A DNA stretch of 64,000 nucleotides from Leptospira idonii (GTDB taxonomy: Bacteria; Spirochaetota; Leptospiria; Leptospirales; Leptospiraceae), in contig NZ_RQHW01000028.1 of assembly GCF_004770995.1 (NCBI RefSeq), forward strand, positions 1 through 64,000. The letters are read 5' to 3'. This document shows positions 32,852 through 44,236 of this stretch, in pieces; the first letter of the stretch is position 1; each line of letters begins with the position of its first letter. The notes below the pieces were generated by a model. The model had not been told where the DNA came from. It saw only the letters and a program-made list of their open reading frames with translations, and did no database searches. The position numbers were made by a program, and so were the translations under genes.

Positions 32852-35800
32852 ATGAAATTTGAATATACCAACCCTGCCGGCAATCGAATCGTCCAACTTT
32901 TGAAAGAAAAAATTTTGGTTTTGGACGGTGCGATGGGAACCATGATCCAAAGACATTCCCTTCAGGAAGAGGACTTCAGAGGGGAGAGGTTTAAGGATTG
33001 GTCTCTTTCCGTAAAAGGAAACAATGATATGCTGGCGATGACAAGACCGGACATCATCGAAGGGGTGCATCTGGAGTATTTGGAAGCAGGTGCGGATATC
33101 ATCGAAACGAATACCTTTAGTTCCAATTCCGTTTCCCAAGCGGATTATAAAATGGAATCCGTCGTAAGGGATTTGAATCTTGCCGCAGTGGAATGTGCCA
33201 AAAAAGCGGTTCAAAAATTCAAAGACAAAACGGGCAAACAAGATGTTTTCATCGCAGGTTCGATCGGACCTACGGTCAAAACTGCGTCCCTTTCGCCGGA
33301 TGTGAATAATCCTGCATTTCGCGCTGTCACATTTGACGAGTTAGTTGATAGTTTTTACGAACAAATTTCCGCATTGATAGACGGGGGAGTCGACTTACTT
33401 CTTCCTGAAACCAATATCGATACTTTGAACTTAAAGGCATGTATCTTTGCGATCGACAAGATCTTCGAAGAAAGAAACATCCGCATTCCCGTTATTTTAT
33501 CCGTAACCATTACGGATGCTTCCGGAAGAACTCTTTCCGGGCAAACGGGAGAAGCTTTTTATATTTCCGTAAAACATGCAAAACCTCTCGCAGTGGGAAT
33601 CAATTGTGCGTTAGGTGCAGGAGAGATGAGACCCTATATCGCAGAACTTGCGAGAGTGGCGGATTGTTATGTTTCTTGTTATCCGAATGCCGGTCTTCCG
33701 AATGCTTTCGGAGGTTACGACCAAACTCCTGCGGAATTCGGCTCTTGGATGGAGAATTTCGGGGAAGCAGGTTTTCTCAATATCGTGGGTGGGTGCTGCG
33801 GAACCACTCCGGACCATATCAAAGCGGCTGCAAATGCGGTATCGAAACTTCCTCCCAGACAACTCATCGTGCAACCTGCGTTAGGAAGACTTTCCGGTTT
33901 GGAACCTTTGATTCTTACGAAAGAGCAAGGTTTCATCAATGTAGGAGAGAGAACAAACGTTACCGGATCTCCTAAATTCAAAAAACTGATTTTAGAAGGC
34001 AATTTCGAAGAGGCAGTGCAAGTGGCTTTGCAGCAAGTACAGGCGGGTGCGAACGTAATTGATATCAATTTCGATGAAGCCCTTCTCGACGGGGAAGGCT
34101 CCATGACCAAGTTCCTCAACTTGATCGCAGGAGAACCGGAAATCGCAAAAGTTCCTTTTATGATCGACTCTTCCAAATGGTCCGTATTGGAAGCCGGTTT
34201 GAAATGTGTTCAGGGTAAACCCATCGTAAACTCTATCTCTTTGAAAGAAGGAGAAGAGGTGTTTCTGAAACATGCGAGAACCATACAAAGATTCGGTGCT
34301 TCCGCCATCGTGATGGCTTTCGATGAACAAGGACAAGCTGCGACAAAAGAGGATAAAGTTCGCATCTGTAAAAGAGCATACGATCTTCTTATTTCCAAAT
34401 TGGATTTCGATCCTAACGATATCATTTTCGATCCGAACATTTTGACCGTTGCTACAGGGATCGAAGAACATAACAACTATGCCGTCGATTTTATCGAAGC
34501 GACTAGAGAAATCAAAAAGGTTTGTCCAGGTGCGAAAGTTTCCGGCGGTTTGAGCAATATCTCATTCTCTTTCAGAGGGAACAATCCTGTGAGAGAAGCG
34601 ATGCACTCCGCATTTTTATACCATGCCATCCAAGCGGGAATGGATATGGCCATCGTGAATGCAGGGATGTTGGAAGTGTACGAAGAGATCCCTAAAGATC
34701 TTCTGGAACTCATAGAAGATGTGCTTCTCAACAGAAGATCTGATGCTACGGAAAGACTGATCGATGCGGCAGCTTCCTTTCATGGAGAAGCTAAAGTCCA
34801 AAAGAAAGACGATGCTTGGAGATCTCAAACCGTAGAAGAACGTTTAACATATGCTCTAGTAAAAGGAATCGATGAATTCGTTACGCAAGACACGGAAGAG
34901 GCTCGTAAAAGTTTTGCGAAACCTCTAGAGGTGATCGAAGGTCCTCTCATGAACGGAATGAAAGTCGTGGGAGAACTTTTCGGTGCAGGAAAGATGTTTC
35001 TTCCTCAGGTAGTGAAGAGTGCTCGTGTAATGAAAAAAGCTGTGGCCTATCTTCTTCCTTTTATGGAGGAAGAAAAGAAAAATCAAAAAGACGAATCCGC
35101 TCAATCCAAGTTCCTCATCGCCACTGTGAAGGGAGACGTACACGATATCGGTAAAAACATCGTGGGTGTCGTGCTTGCATGTAATAATTATGAAGTGATC
35201 GATTTAGGAGTGATGGTTCCTGCGGAAAAGATTTTGGAAACTGCGAAGAAGGAAAAGGTAAAAGCGATCGGATTGTCCGGACTTATCACTCCTTCTTTGG
35301 ATGAGATGGTGCATGTTGCCAAAGAGATGGAAAGACAAGGTTTCCAAGTTCCTCTTTTGATCGGAGGGGCGACTACTTCTCCTGCGCATACCGCAGTTAA
35401 AATAGCGGAACAATATTCTCATCCTGTCCTTCATGTTTTGGACGCCTCTAGAGTAGTGAACGTAATGAACGGGGTTTTGAATCCTGCCACTACGGAAGTC
35501 TATATGGCGAATGTCAGAGAAGACCAAGCGAGGATTCGAGAAGAGTTTTACTCCAGAGAAAGTGAAAGAAATCTTTTGACCTTCTCCGATGCGATTGCGA
35601 ATAAAACCAAAATCGATTGGCCGAATTATTCTCCGCCTAAACCTTCTTTTACGGGAGTGAAAACAATTACGGATGTGACTTTGGAACAATTGGTTCCTTA
35701 CATCGATTGGTCTCCTTTCTTTTTAGCTTGGGAATTGAAGGGACGTTTCCCTCAGATTTTGAAAGATCCTGTGGTTGGTAAAGAAGCCACTCAGCTTTAC

Positions 35801-36574
35801 AACGATGCGACTGCGATGCTTCAGAATATGCTTTCCGACAAACGACTGGCTCCTAAGGCAGTTGTAGGTGTTTTCCCTGCGAAGGCAGTGGGAGAGACTG
35901 TGGAAGTGTACGAGGATGAGGCGAAAACGAAACTTTTACAGAAATTCCCTATGCTTCGTCAGCAAACCACAAAACTTCCAGGACAACCTAATTATAGTTT
36001 AGTGGATTTTATCTCTCCGGAAGAATTTTCCAAAGAAGATTATCTAGGCTTTTTCGCCGTAACGACCGGACATGGAATCGATGAAATCGCGAAAGCTTAC
36101 GAAGCAAAACAAGACGATTACAATTCGATCTTGGTTAAAGCTCTGGCGGATCGTTTTGCAGAGGCGTTTGCGGAATACATGCACCATTGGATGAGAGTAG
36201 AATGGGGTTTCGGAAAAACGGAAAATCTTTCCAACGAAGATTTGATCCGAGAGAAATACCAAGGGATTCGTCCTGCTCCGGGATATCCTGCCTGCCCGGA
36301 TCATACGGAAAAACCGAAGATTTGGGATCTGCTCCAAGTGGAAAAAAATACGGGCATCATCTTGACGGAAAGCTGCGCTATGTGGCCTGCGAGTTCCGTA
36401 AGCGGTTATTATTTTTCTCATCCGGAATCCAAATACTTTGCGATCGGAAAGATGAATGAGGATCAAATCAACGATTATGTGGAGAGAAAACAAATGCCTA
36501 AATCGGAAATCGAAAGATGGCTCTCTCCTTATTTGAATTATGATCCTTCCAAAAGACCGGTGAATGCAGGTTAA
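32852..36574 (+). CDS. metH: Cobalamin-dependent methionine synthase
   Basis: A full-length 1240-aa MetH that methylates homocysteine from methyltetrahydrofolate. Domains in order: homocysteine-binding (about 1-330, zinc ligands in [11 protein letters not shown] near 252 and [10 protein letters not shown] near 314), pterin-binding (about 355-640, [13 protein letters not shown]), cobalamin cap and binding (about 650-880, DVHDIGKNI near 762), and the SAM-dependent reactivation domain (about 900-1230, [12 protein letters not shown]). No cobalamin riboswitch fits in the short upstream gap. It follows the ahcY unit and completes the cycle. Confidence 0.98.
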   Translation: MKFEYTNPAGNRIVQLLKEKILVLDGAMGTMIQRHSLQEEDFRGERFKDWSLSVKGNNDMLAMTRPDIIEGVHLEYLEAGADIIETNTFSSNSVSQADYKMESVVRDLNLAAVECAKKAVQKFKDKTGKQDVFIAGSIGPTVKTASLSPDVNNPAFRAVTFDELVDSFYEQISALIDGGVDLLLPETNIDTLNLKACIFAIDKIFEERNIRIPVILSVTITDASGRTLSGQTGEAFYISVKHAKPLAVGINCALGAGEMRPYIAELARVADCYVSCYPNAGLPNAFGGYDQTPAEFGSWMENFGEAGFLNIVGGCCGTTPDHIKAAANAVSKLPPRQLIVQPALGRLSGLEPLILTKEQGFINVGERTNVTGSPKFKKLILEGNFEEAVQVALQQVQAGANVIDINFDEALLDGEGSMTKFLNLIAGEPEIAKVPFMIDSSKWSVLEAGLKCVQGKPIVNSISLKEGEEVFLKHARTIQRFGASAIVMAFDEQGQAATKEDKVRICKRAYDLLISKLDFDPNDIIFDPNILTVATGIEEHNNYAVDFIEATREIKKVCPGAKVSGGLSNISFSFRGNNPVREAMHSAFLYHAIQAGMDMAIVNAGMLEVYEEIPKDLLELIEDVLLNRRSDATERLIDAAASFHGEAKVQKKDDAWRSQTVEERLTYALVKGIDEFVTQDTEEARKSFAKPLEVIEGPLMNGMKVVGELFGAGKMFLPQVVKSARVMKKAVAYLLPFMEEEKKNQKDESAQSKFLIATVKGDVHDIGKNIVGVVLACNNYEVIDLGVMVPAEKILETAKKEKVKAIGLSGLITPSLDEMVHVAKEMERQGFQVPLLIGGATTSPAHTAVKIAEQYSHPVLHVLDASRVVNVMNGVLNPATTEVYMANVREDQARIREEFYSRESERNLLTFSDAIANKTKIDWPNYSPPKPSFTGVKTITDVTLEQLVPYIDWSPFFLAWELKGRFPQILKDPVVGKEATQLYNDATAMLQNMLSDKRLAPKAVVGVFPAKAVGETVEVYEDEAKTKLLQKFPMLRQQTTKLPGQPNYSLVDFISPEEFSKEDYLGFFAVTTGHGIDEIAKAYEAKQDDYNSILVKALADRFAEAFAEYMHHWMRVEWGFGKTENLSNEDLIREKYQGIRPAPGYPACPDHTEKPKIWDLLQVEKNTGIILTESCAMWPASSVSGYYFSHPESKYFAIGKMNEDQINDYVERKQMPKSEIERWLSPYLNYDPSKRPVNAG

Positions 36575-36612
36575 ATGAAATGATTTTCCTTGATGGTGGA
36601 GTTTGATTCGGT

Positions 36613-36921
36613 ATGGGCGAAGATCATACGATAAAGGCACATCAGCATGGATGGAATTCTGTCGCTAAAATTAAGTTAAGCGACGGATTCCCTTTTCATC
36701 CCAAACTTTCTTCTTGGTTCAGTGACTACAGCAAAATCCCCGCTTCCACGGAAATAGAAGTGTTAGAAGTGAGCTGTGGAGAGGCAAGTTGTCCCACGGA
36801 AGAGACTTTATTCGTTTGGGAAGAAAGCGGATTCGGCAGAAGGGAATTTCGGATCTCACGCAAAAAAGAAAAAATTTCCAAAATGGATATGGATTTGTCT
36901 TGGAAAAAATTTAGTTCTTAA
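36613..36921 (+). CDS. Small hypothetical protein
   Basis: A 102-aa protein with the segment VSCGEASCPTEETLFVWEE (two Cys, six residues apart) and a basic C-terminus (ISRKKEKISKM). I do not recognise it. It begins 38 bp after metH and is on the same strand; a GGTGGAG stretch about 12 bases before the ATG may be the ribosome binding site. There is no signal peptide. It may be cotranscribed with metH. Confidence 0.55.
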   Translation: MGEDHTIKAHQHGWNSVAKIKLSDGFPFHPKLSSWFSDYSKIPASTEIEVLEVSCGEASCPTEETLFVWEESGFGRREFRISRKKEKISKMDMDLSWKKFSS

Positions 36922-36961
36922 TCTTCTCTATTTTAGAATCTTTTCGCTTATTGAAAATAAT

Positions 36962-37002
36962 AATGAATAAATTACTTGACTTCGGCAAGTGATTTATTCA
37001 TT
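36962..37002. terminator. Long AT-rich hairpin, possible bidirectional terminator
   Basis: A 17-bp stem (36962-36978 with 36986-37002, one T-G pair) around a 7-base loop ACTTCGG. It is followed by TT and AT-rich sequence. It may terminate the metH transcript. Its length and the AT-rich neighbourhood would also fit the remnant of a small inverted-repeat element. The rest of the gap 36922-37090 holds a second short hairpin (CCAAT/ATTGG at about 37005-37018) and nothing else that I can see. Confidence 0.6.
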
Positions 37003-37090
37003 TTCCAATGATAATTGGAATATTTTAATTTTCTAAAATAAGGCTTTTTGCGTATTCTGATTCTAAACTTAAAAACGAGTCAATTTTCTT

Positions 37091-37858
37091 ATGAGATATT
37101 CTATTTATTTAATTCTGCTGTTTTGTTTTAGCTGTACTATCTTTCAGACGATAAAAGTTCCTGAAGATAAAATCGGTAAACTTTCCGACTCTAACACAAA
37201 GCTAAAAATAGCTCTCGTTGGTTTTTATCCTGTTACCGTATCTTATCGATACGAGGGAAGATATTTCATTTCTACTGCAAGTCTTGATTATGATCATCCG
37301 ATGAAAGATGCATTTCCCATAGGTCAACCTGTGGAACAAATTCCTACTAGTTCCATTGATTCAACGATACCAGCCGCTAGATGTTATCTTTTTGTTTCGA
37401 ATTATCTAGAACTTGTGAAGAAGACAGGTATCACTGAGTTAAATAAAGTGGTTGATTTTGACATAACTTCGGACAAAGAAGAGTTGGATAAAACGAAATG
37501 TTTAGTTAAAAAGAGAGATGTAGACTATTATATTGTAGGAATAAACGGTCCTTCTTTTCGCAATAATAGAACTGGAATCCGATTACTTTTTAATTTGCTA
37601 CTATCGGTATCTACAGCTTTTACTTTTCCTATATTTGAAAAATGCGAAGCATATTCTATTTTTATGATTTATGATTCTAAGCTTAATTTGATTAAAACTG
37701 TCAAGTATGATAAGGATATGACTGCTATTGCCAGTTGGTGGTCGATTCTTCTCACTTTTGGTGAAAACTATAACACTAATTATAAAGATTCTCTCAAGCA
37801 GTCACAAGAGAATATGATTCGCGAGTTTCAGGTGGATTTTCTTGAAACAAATAAATAA
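37091..37858 (+). CDS. Putative lipoprotein, possibly Lp29-like
   Basis: A 255-aa protein with a lipoprotein signal (YLILLFCFSC, Cys 15) and a mature part that begins KLKIALVGFYPV and contains a hydrophobic stretch near residue 165 (GIRLLFNLLLSVSTAFTFPIF). From memory it resembles Leptospira proteins annotated as the Lp29 lipoprotein family, but this is weak. The gene is clearly more AT-rich than its flanks and uses many A/T-ending codons, which suggests separate ancestry or weak selection. Function unknown. Confidence 0.6.
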   Translation: MRYSIYLILLFCFSCTIFQTIKVPEDKIGKLSDSNTKLKIALVGFYPVTVSYRYEGRYFISTASLDYDHPMKDAFPIGQPVEQIPTSSIDSTIPAARCYLFVSNYLELVKKTGITELNKVVDFDITSDKEELDKTKCLVKKRDVDYYIVGINGPSFRNNRTGIRLLFNLLLSVSTAFTFPIFEKCEAYSIFMIYDSKLNLIKTVKYDKDMTAIASWWSILLTFGENYNTNYKDSLKQSQENMIREFQVDFLETNK

Positions 37859-37902
37859 GCCGAACTTCTTATATGGTTTTGCGTGGGGTAAATCCAGTTC
37901 CC

Positions 37903-38733
37903 TTAATTCGAAGATTTAACAGGGATAAAGTATTTTAGACCCAAGTTCCCTTGCACTTCCGGAGACCAAAGCTCGTCCAAGGTGCGGTTTGCTTCTCTTG
38001 AATTGATAGGCACTTTGACCATACCTTCGAACACCAAATTGCTGTTAGAAACACTGATTCCGGGAGTCACATAGATTTGACGGCCTACGAAATTGGTTTT
38101 AGCAGGATCTTGTACTTTGAGGGCTGTGTTGAACTGTTTGGAAAAAGAATCTGCATCAAACCTATGTATTTCGGACAATTGTAAAAACAATTCCCATCTT
38201 GAGTTCTTCAAATAAGAAAAAATATTTCGATTTAGGCGGTACTTCAATCTCATTTTGGTTTCCGCAACATCTACATAGGCAAGTCCACCCTGACCGAGGG
38301 ACATTCCGAAACTCAATCCCATATCGAAACTGAATCCCCGTCTATAGCTGACATAAGTTACGTTAGGTTGGTAAGAAAGAAGAGCCGCATTCGGACGAGA
38401 ATGGGCGAAATCAAAATTCCCTTCGGGGTTTCTGTTCGGATAAGCAGTCGAAAATGGAATGATCGGGGAAAAAACCTGCACTTTAGAAAGAGGATCGGTA
38501 AATAAATGAGGAGTAGGTTGAGGAGAAGGGCGTCCCAATTCCAATTCGGCAGGGAAAGCGAAGGGGATCGAAAGAACTTTCAAATCATTTCGGTTAGGTG
38601 CCGAGTTCACTTCGAACAAACTGGGTCTGGGATCCGTAAAGGAATAGCTGGAAAAAAAAGGAAGGCCCTGAGAAAAGATGGCAATCGTCATTCCAGGCAA
38701 GAGCACCAGAGCAATTATGAATTTATTTACCAT
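37903..38733 (-). CDS. Exported protein, possible outer-membrane beta-barrel
   Basis: A 276-aa protein with a signal peptide (NKFIIALVLLPGMTIAIFSQG) and a mature part with repeated short aromatic strands (FSFDMGLSFGMSLGQGGLAYVD, in part) and a C-terminus GLKYFIPV. I do not recognise a family. A proline-rich region (LGRPSPQPTPHL) lies near residue 68. It is divergent from pfkA with 83 bp between the starts. Confidence 0.55.
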   Translation of the reverse strand: MVNKFIIALVLLPGMTIAIFSQGLPFFSSYSFTDPRPSLFEVNSAPNRNDLKVLSIPFAFPAELELGRPSPQPTPHLFTDPLSKVQVFSPIIPFSTAYPNRNPEGNFDFAHSRPNAALLSYQPNVTYVSYRRGFSFDMGLSFGMSLGQGGLAYVDVAETKMRLKYRLNRNIFSYLKNSRWELFLQLSEIHRFDADSFSKQFNTALKVQDPAKTNFVGRQIYVTPGISVSNSNLVFEGMVKVPINSREANRTLDELWSPEVQGNLGLKYFIPVKSSN

Positions 38734-38816
38734 CTATAGGGAATCACACTTAAAATTCCTATAATTGCAATGAAATTTGCTTTCTTGTTCCCGTTTTTTT
38801 GCTATAAAAATCCTGA

Positions 38817-40124
38817 ATGAACCAAAACGACACGAAAGTAGAACAATTCGGGGAATGTATTTATCCGAACCCTGCCGGTTACGATTACTGGACGGAAGAA
38901 AGTTCCGTCGTCCTTTTCCAAACTATTTTTTCAGGTCAAAAAGAGGCTTTGGATACTGTCTCCAACAGCCCCGTTTTTTTCGAACAAGCAGGCCCTAGGG
39001 AAAAGATTTATTTCCAACCTCAGGAAGTGACTGCCGGCATCGTGACTTGCGGAGGGCTTTGCCCCGGGATCAACGATGTCATTCGTGCCCTCGTGATGGA
39101 ACTTCATTACAGATACAAAGTGCCTAGAATCTTGGGTTTTCCTTTCGGATACGAAGGATTGGTCAAAAAATCGGGACATCGACCGGTGGAGCTGACGCCA
39201 GATAAGGTGGCTCATATTATGAATTTCGGGGGATCCATTTTGGGTTCCTCTCGAGGGAACCAATCCATCAACGATATGGTAGACACCTTATGTCTGTACG
39301 GTGTAAAGATGTTGTTTTGCATCGGAGGAGACGGAACTCTTCGAGGCGCTCAGGCGATCCAAGAAGAAGTCAAAAAACGAAAAGAAGACATCTCCATCAT
39401 AGGCATTCCCAAAACGATCGACAACGACATCAATTATGTCCAAAAAACATTCGGATTCTCGACTGCTTTCAGTAAGGCGGTAGAAGCGGTGAACTGCGCT
39501 CACGAAGAAGCTAAGGGAGCACCGAATGGAATCGGTTTGGTCAAACTGATGGGACGTCACTCTGGATTCATCGCGGTGAATGCGGCACTTGCTTCTAAAA
39601 ACGTAAACTTTGTTCTCATCCCCGAATCGGATTTTGATTTGGAAGGGAAGGGTGCTTTTTTTCCCACTCTGAAAGATCGAATCCAAAAGAGGGGGCATGC
39701 CGTTATCATTTTGGCGGAAGGAGCAGGGCAGAAGTTCTTCGAGGATAAGGGAGAAAGAGATCCGTCCGGAAACAAGAAACTCTCCGATATAGGTCTATTC
39801 ATCAAAGATCAAATTTCGGATTACTTCAAAAAAGAGAAGATGTCCGTGAACTTGAAATACATCGATCCAAGTTACATCATTCGATCGGTTCCTGCCAATG
39901 CGGAAGATTCCGTTTTCTGTGGATTTTTAGCACAGAACGCAGTACATGCGGCCTTCGCAGGAAAAACGGGATGCGTTGTGGGAATTTGGAACAATGTGTT
40001 TACTGTGATGCCCATCTCTCTTGCGATTGCGGAAAGAAAAATTCTAAGGCCGGAAAGAAGCACTCTTTGGAGAGCCTTACTTTCCTCGACCGGGCAGCCT
40101 AATTCTATGAAGGCGGAAGACTAA
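38817..40124 (+). CDS. pfkA: ATP-dependent 6-phosphofructokinase (group with Gly104/Lys124)
   Basis: A 435-aa phosphofructokinase of glycolysis. Motifs: [30 protein letters not shown] and MGRHSGFIA. The Gly in GGDGT is characteristic of ATP use (PPi enzymes have GGDDT), while the Lys in PKTIDND is what PPi-dependent and the long ATP-dependent enzymes of trypanosomes and plants share. So this belongs to the long 'group X' type and is probably ATP-dependent; this should be tested since the combination is mixed. It overlaps the convergent coiled-coil gene by 4 bp. Confidence 0.92.
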   Translation: MNQNDTKVEQFGECIYPNPAGYDYWTEESSVVLFQTIFSGQKEALDTVSNSPVFFEQAGPREKIYFQPQEVTAGIVTCGGLCPGINDVIRALVMELHYRYKVPRILGFPFGYEGLVKKSGHRPVELTPDKVAHIMNFGGSILGSSRGNQSINDMVDTLCLYGVKMLFCIGGDGTLRGAQAIQEEVKKRKEDISIIGIPKTIDNDINYVQKTFGFSTAFSKAVEAVNCAHEEAKGAPNGIGLVKLMGRHSGFIAVNAALASKNVNFVLIPESDFDLEGKGAFFPTLKDRIQKRGHAVIILAEGAGQKFFEDKGERDPSGNKKLSDIGLFIKDQISDYFKKEKMSVNLKYIDPSYIIRSVPANAEDSVFCGFLAQNAVHAAFAGKTGCVVGIWNNVFTVMPISLAIAERKILRPERSTLWRALLSSTGQPNSMKAED

Positions 40125-40711
40125 GCGTTTTCCACTTTTTTCTGGAATTTGAGGATATTGTCCCTAATCTCTTCCTCTTTCTGATTCAATTCTTGTAAAA
40201 ATTCGGAATCGATGATGACGGCAGGTTTTTTGATAAACTTGCTTTCATCATAATGATCTATTTCATAAAGAAGGTCTTCTATATTGGATTCTACTTTTAC
40301 AAGGTTTTGAATGGATTCGACAACCTTCTTATTGATGAAAAGGATTTCCTTAAAACGAAGTATGTAATGTTGAAAACGATTTTCGCGAATCATCGCTTGT
40401 CTTTGCATTTCCTTCACCACTTCTCTTTCTTTTAAAACTTCTTTTTTTTCCATCAGGATCTGATTCTTAAAACTGTGGATCAGGTTTTCCGTTTCCATTT
40501 TATAATGTTCGAAACTGGTATCGTGGGACTTTTGAAGGTTTTCTATCTTCTTTTTGAATTCTTTATCTTTGAGTTTGTCTTGTTCTTTTCTCAGTTTATC
40601 AGCTTGTGCAAACGCCTGTTTGATTCTTGTCTCGATGACTGCATCTAACATAGCTTTATTGAGTTTATCCAGGCGTAAAGCTACCGCTAGAGAGTGTAAT
40701 AATCGGGTCAT
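40121..40711 (-). CDS. Coiled-coil hypothetical protein
   Basis: A 196-aa protein that is almost entirely charged coiled coil from about residue 30 to 150 (for example [21 protein letters not shown], in part), without signal peptide or membrane helix. It is the last gene of a tight run argB, GAF-PP2C phosphatase, coiled-coil (13 and 15 bp gaps). A partner or scaffold of the PP2C phosphatase is a plausible role but no motif supports it. Confidence 0.65.
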   Translation of the reverse strand: MTRLLHSLAVALRLDKLNKAMLDAVIETRIKQAFAQADKLRKEQDKLKDKEFKKKIENLQKSHDTSFEHYKMETENLIHSFKNQILMEKKEVLKEREVVKEMQRQAMIRENRFQHYILRFKEILFINKKVVESIQNLVKVESNIEDLLYEIDHYDESKFIKKPAVIIDSEFLQELNQKEEEIRDNILKFQKKVENA

Positions 40712-40726
40712 GTTTTTTTCCCTCTG

Positions 40727-42472
40727 TTAATTTAGACGGATGATGAACAAGGAAATGTCATCATGCGGCTCCGCATCACCGATAAATTCGCTTACTTTTT
40801 GCAAAATTGCCTGACGGATGATTTCAGGAGGATCGTTGATATGGGAAAGTACGACTGATTCCAATCTTTCTTCGGAAAAAAGTTCTTCTTTCGAGTTCAT
40901 CGCCTCTGTGACTCCGTCCGTGTAAAGCACGATCAAATCTCCAGGTTCGTAGGAAACCACATGTTCCGCAAATTCGCATTTGCTGATCCCCATCGGTTGT
41001 CCTTTTCCGGAAAGATGTTGGATCTTATGTGCCTTTTTACGGTAGATCAACTGCATATTGTGACCGGCAGAAGAGAATGTGATGTCTTTGCGAGTCATGT
41101 TGATGCGAACGAGCATCGCGGTCACGAACATCAAAAATCCGGACTTGTCCTGAATGATTTCATTGGCGCGCATCAAAGCTTCTCTTGTGGAAGGAGTTTT
41201 TGCGACTTCCTGCTGAAGCACCGTTTTGGAAAGTTCCATAAACAAAGCGGCAGGAGTTCCTTTCCCGGAAACGTCCGCAATGATTACGGACACTTCGTCC
41301 TTACCGTGGATGACCATATCGTAGAAGTCTCCCCCGATCTCTCTGGAGGCTTGGTAGTAAGTGTCGAATTCAAGAAGAGAGTATTGTTTCGGAATGACAG
41401 GTAACGAGTGTTTTTGTATCATCGCCGCCACTTGCATGTCTCTGTCTATGTTTTTGAGTCTTTCGCTTTGGATCTTTACTTGTAAAGCGGTATAAGCCTC
41501 TCCTACCTGATTGGAAAGAGTTCGGAGAATTTTGATGTCCATCTCGTCGAATCGTGTCCTGGACGTTTTGTCCGATACCGTAAGAGCACCTAGCCATTGT
41601 TTGTTTTTTAGAATGGGGAGGAGCATTAAGCTGTGTTGGAAAAGACTTTTTTGAGTGAGTATGAGTCCTTGAGGGGAGTCGGCAGGAATGATTTTATAAC
41701 CTTTGTACATCCAATCCGCTTTGTCCGCAAATAGAAGAGTTTGTACATCTTCATCATGGAACTGATCGGAGAAACCTTTCGATTTGGATCTGGGCAGACC
41801 TTTCTGATCGATTTTTTCGAATTTTAATGCGATTCGATCTACCTGCAAAACGTCGGAAATGGTTTTGACTGCAAGATCCATAAACTCTTCCGAGTTTTGA
41901 ATGTTCGAAAGAGCTTGGGAGATTTGATAGAGACAGTTCAATTCGTTCGCACGCATGTTCAAACGATCGATTAGGATTCTGTTTCTGACGGCAATGGCCG
42001 CCAAATTGGATAAGTATCTTAATATTTTAATGTCGGATTGATTGAATTCTCTTCCGTCCACGGAATTGACCGCTTCCAGTACACCTTGTACTTCGTCTTG
42101 AGCGATCATCGGAACGCAAATTAGGTTCCTTGTTACATAACCTACTGTTTGGTCGATGTCTTTGAAGATTCTAGGATCGTTGGCCGCATCGTTTACGATT
42201 TCAGGCTTCAAAGTTTCCAGAACCATACCTGCGATCCCTTTTCCTCTCGGAACGGTGAGATCTGCCAATGATTCTTCTTTTAAGCCGCTCGTCGTATTGA
42301 AAACGAGAACGTCTTTTTCTTTATCGTAAAGAAGTAGGGAAGAACCTTCCGTCTGCAAAACATCTCTTGTGATTCCCATGATTTCACTGAGGAGGCTTTC
42401 TAAATCTTCCGTTGAGTTGATTCTGCTAGTGATGTCTGAAATCAGGTTCAGTGTAAGTTGTTTTGTCGGCAT
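40727..42472 (-). CDS. GAF-GAF-SpoIIE (PP2C) serine phosphatase, RsbU-like
   Basis: A 581-aa cytoplasmic regulator. Two GAF domains (about 15-165 and 185-335) are followed by a linker helix (QSERLKNIDRDMQVAAMIQ) and a PP2C/SpoIIE phosphatase domain (about 370-580) with the motifs EIGGDFYDM, IADVSGKGTPAALFM, LYTDGVTEA and DDISLFI. Such proteins dephosphorylate an anti-sigma-antagonist in partner-switching systems. The GAF domains may bind a cyclic nucleotide or other small ligand. No anti-sigma factor or antagonist is adjacent. Confidence 0.92.
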   Translation of the reverse strand: MPTKQLTLNLISDITSRINSTEDLESLLSEIMGITRDVLQTEGSSLLLYDKEKDVLVFNTTSGLKEESLADLTVPRGKGIAGMVLETLKPEIVNDAANDPRIFKDIDQTVGYVTRNLICVPMIAQDEVQGVLEAVNSVDGREFNQSDIKILRYLSNLAAIAVRNRILIDRLNMRANELNCLYQISQALSNIQNSEEFMDLAVKTISDVLQVDRIALKFEKIDQKGLPRSKSKGFSDQFHDEDVQTLLFADKADWMYKGYKIIPADSPQGLILTQKSLFQHSLMLLPILKNKQWLGALTVSDKTSRTRFDEMDIKILRTLSNQVGEAYTALQVKIQSERLKNIDRDMQVAAMIQKHSLPVIPKQYSLLEFDTYYQASREIGGDFYDMVIHGKDEVSVIIADVSGKGTPAALFMELSKTVLQQEVAKTPSTREALMRANEIIQDKSGFLMFVTAMLVRINMTRKDITFSSAGHNMQLIYRKKAHKIQHLSGKGQPMGISKCEFAEHVVSYEPGDLIVLYTDGVTEAMNSKEELFSEERLESVVLSHINDPPEIIRQAILQKVSEFIGDAEPHDDISLFIIRLN

Positions 42473-42485
42473 ATTTATTATGTCC

Positions 42486-43358
42486 TTATTCGATGAGACT
42501 TCCGATTCCTTGGTTTGTCAAGACCTCAATTAATACGGAATGAGGAACTCGACCGTCGATGATATGGGCGCGTTTGACTCCGCCATGGATGGCATCCAGG
42601 CAGCATTCCACTTTCGGGATCATTCCGCCTGAGATTTGACCGGATCGTATATGACCGTCAATCATTTGTTTGTTGAGACCGGTCACTAATTTTCCGTCGA
42701 TCAGAATTCCCGGGGTGTCTGTAAGTAGAATCAATTTTTCTGCGGAAAGTGCTGCAGCGATCGCTCCGGCCATTGTGTCCGCATTGATGTTCAATGTTTT
42801 TCCTTCCTGAGAAACTGCTACAGGAGAAATGATCGGTATGAAACCTTCCGCTTGCAGAGTGTAGATCAAGGTAGGATTGACGGATGTGATCTTTCCTACA
42901 AGGCCCAAATCCAAACTTTGTCTTTCTCCTTTTTCATCTTCGAATTCCATGAGATATTTTTCGGCAATGGCAAGTCCTCCGTCTTTACCGGAGAGTCCCA
43001 CCGTTTTGCCTCCTTTCTCTTGGATGAGGGAAACGATTTGTTTGTTTACCTTTCCGGTAAGCACCATCTCCACCACTTCCATGGTGGCTTCGTCCGTGAC
43101 TCTATGACCTCGAACGAATTGGGTGTTTAGATTGAGCGATTTGATCAATTGATTGATCTCAGGTCCCCCTCCGTGTACTACAACCGGATTGATTCCTAAG
43201 TATTTTAATAAAACGATGTCTTCAGCAAAGGAAGCTTTTAAGTCCTCCTCGATCATGGCAGCTCCGCCGTATTTGATGACGATGGTTTTGCCGGAATATT
43301 TGATTAGATAGGGAAGAGCTTCCAGGATATGATTGATTTTTTCAGCTTGGTTCGGCAT
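42486..43358 (-). CDS. argB: Acetylglutamate kinase
   Basis: A 290-aa amino-acid kinase that phosphorylates N-acetylglutamate in arginine synthesis. Motifs: [26 protein letters not shown] and [15 protein letters not shown]. Length is normal. It is the first gene of the run that continues with the GAF-PP2C phosphatase 13 bp downstream, so the metabolic and signalling genes share a transcript without an evident functional link. Divergent from the nitrilase gene. Confidence 0.97.
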   Translation of the reverse strand: MPNQAEKINHILEALPYLIKYSGKTIVIKYGGAAMIEEDLKASFAEDIVLLKYLGINPVVVHGGGPEINQLIKSLNLNTQFVRGHRVTDEATMEVVEMVLTGKVNKQIVSLIQEKGGKTVGLSGKDGGLAIAEKYLMEFEDEKGERQSLDLGLVGKITSVNPTLIYTLQAEGFIPIISPVAVSQEGKTLNINADTMAGAIAAALSAEKLILLTDTPGILIDGKLVTGLNKQMIDGHIRSGQISGGMIPKVECCLDAIHGGVKRAHIIDGRVPHSVLIEVLTNQGIGSLIE

Positions 43359-43417
43359 GAATTTCCTCTATTATGGACATGGAATCCGCACTGGGTTTGG
43401 AAAAGGATCGTTTTTTT

Positions 43418-44236
43418 ATGATGGATATATTTAAAGCAGCAGTAGTGCAAGTTTCTAGTAACGCTCGTGTAACAAACAACCTAACTCAGTGTAGACAATT
43501 TATCGAAGCTGCCGCAAAAGAAGGCGCAAAATTAGTCGGTCTGCCTGAGAATTTTTCCTTTATGGGGAATGAGCAGGAAAAAAGAAATCTGATCGGACAA
43601 ATTGAAGAGGAAACCATTTCGTTCCTTTCTGAAACTTCCAGGGATTTGGGAATTTATCTTTTGGGAGGAGGATTCCCCACGAATGCAGGGAACGGGAAAG
43701 TCTATAATACCGCTCTTCTTTTTGATCCGGAAGGAAAGGAAATTTTTCGGTATTACAAGGCTCATCTTTTCAATGCGGAAGTGGGGGACGGTTTCAGTTA
43801 CAGCGAATCCAATTCCACGGAAAGCGGAGGTAAGATCCCCGATGTAGTATCTACCACACTCGGACAAATCTCTTCCGCCATCTGTTACGACATACGTTTT
43901 CCTGAACTATTTCGAGATTTGTCCAAAAACGGATGCGAGATTTGTTTTCTTCCTGCAGCATTTACCACACCGACGGGAGAAGCTCATTGGGAAGTGCTTT
44001 TACGTGCCAGGGCCATAGAAAATTTTATGTATGTGATCGCTCCCGGACAGACAGGAATTCATGATCCTCATGGAACAAGAAAAACCTACGGTCATTCTCT
44101 CATCGTATCTCCTTGGGGAGAAGTGCTGGCGGATGTAGGAACTGATCCTGGTTATGCGGTATGCGAAATCGATCTGACGAAACTGCACGAGATCAGAGCG
44201 AAATTACCCAGCCTCAAACACAGATTGTTTTCTTAG
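43418..44236 (+). CDS. Carbon-nitrogen hydrolase (nitrilase superfamily, Nit1-like)
   Basis: A 272-aa amidase of the nitrilase superfamily. The catalytic Glu is in GLPENFSF, Lys in YYKAHLF and Cys in ICYDIRFPELFR. The layout resembles Nit1/YafV-like deaminated-glutathione amidases, but the exact substrate is uncertain. The ATG at 43418 follows AAGGAT and places the family N-terminus (FKAAVVQ) four residues in; the in-frame ATG at 43373 lacks a Shine-Dalgarno. Its end overlaps the convergent hydrolase gene by 4 bp. Confidence 0.88.
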   Translation: MMDIFKAAVVQVSSNARVTNNLTQCRQFIEAAAKEGAKLVGLPENFSFMGNEQEKRNLIGQIEEETISFLSETSRDLGIYLLGGGFPTNAGNGKVYNTALLFDPEGKEIFRYYKAHLFNAEVGDGFSYSESNSTESGGKIPDVVSTTLGQISSAICYDIRFPELFRDLSKNGCEICFLPAAFTTPTGEAHWEVLLRARAIENFMYVIAPGQTGIHDPHGTRKTYGHSLIVSPWGEVLADVGTDPGYAVCEIDLTKLHEIRAKLPSLKHRLFS

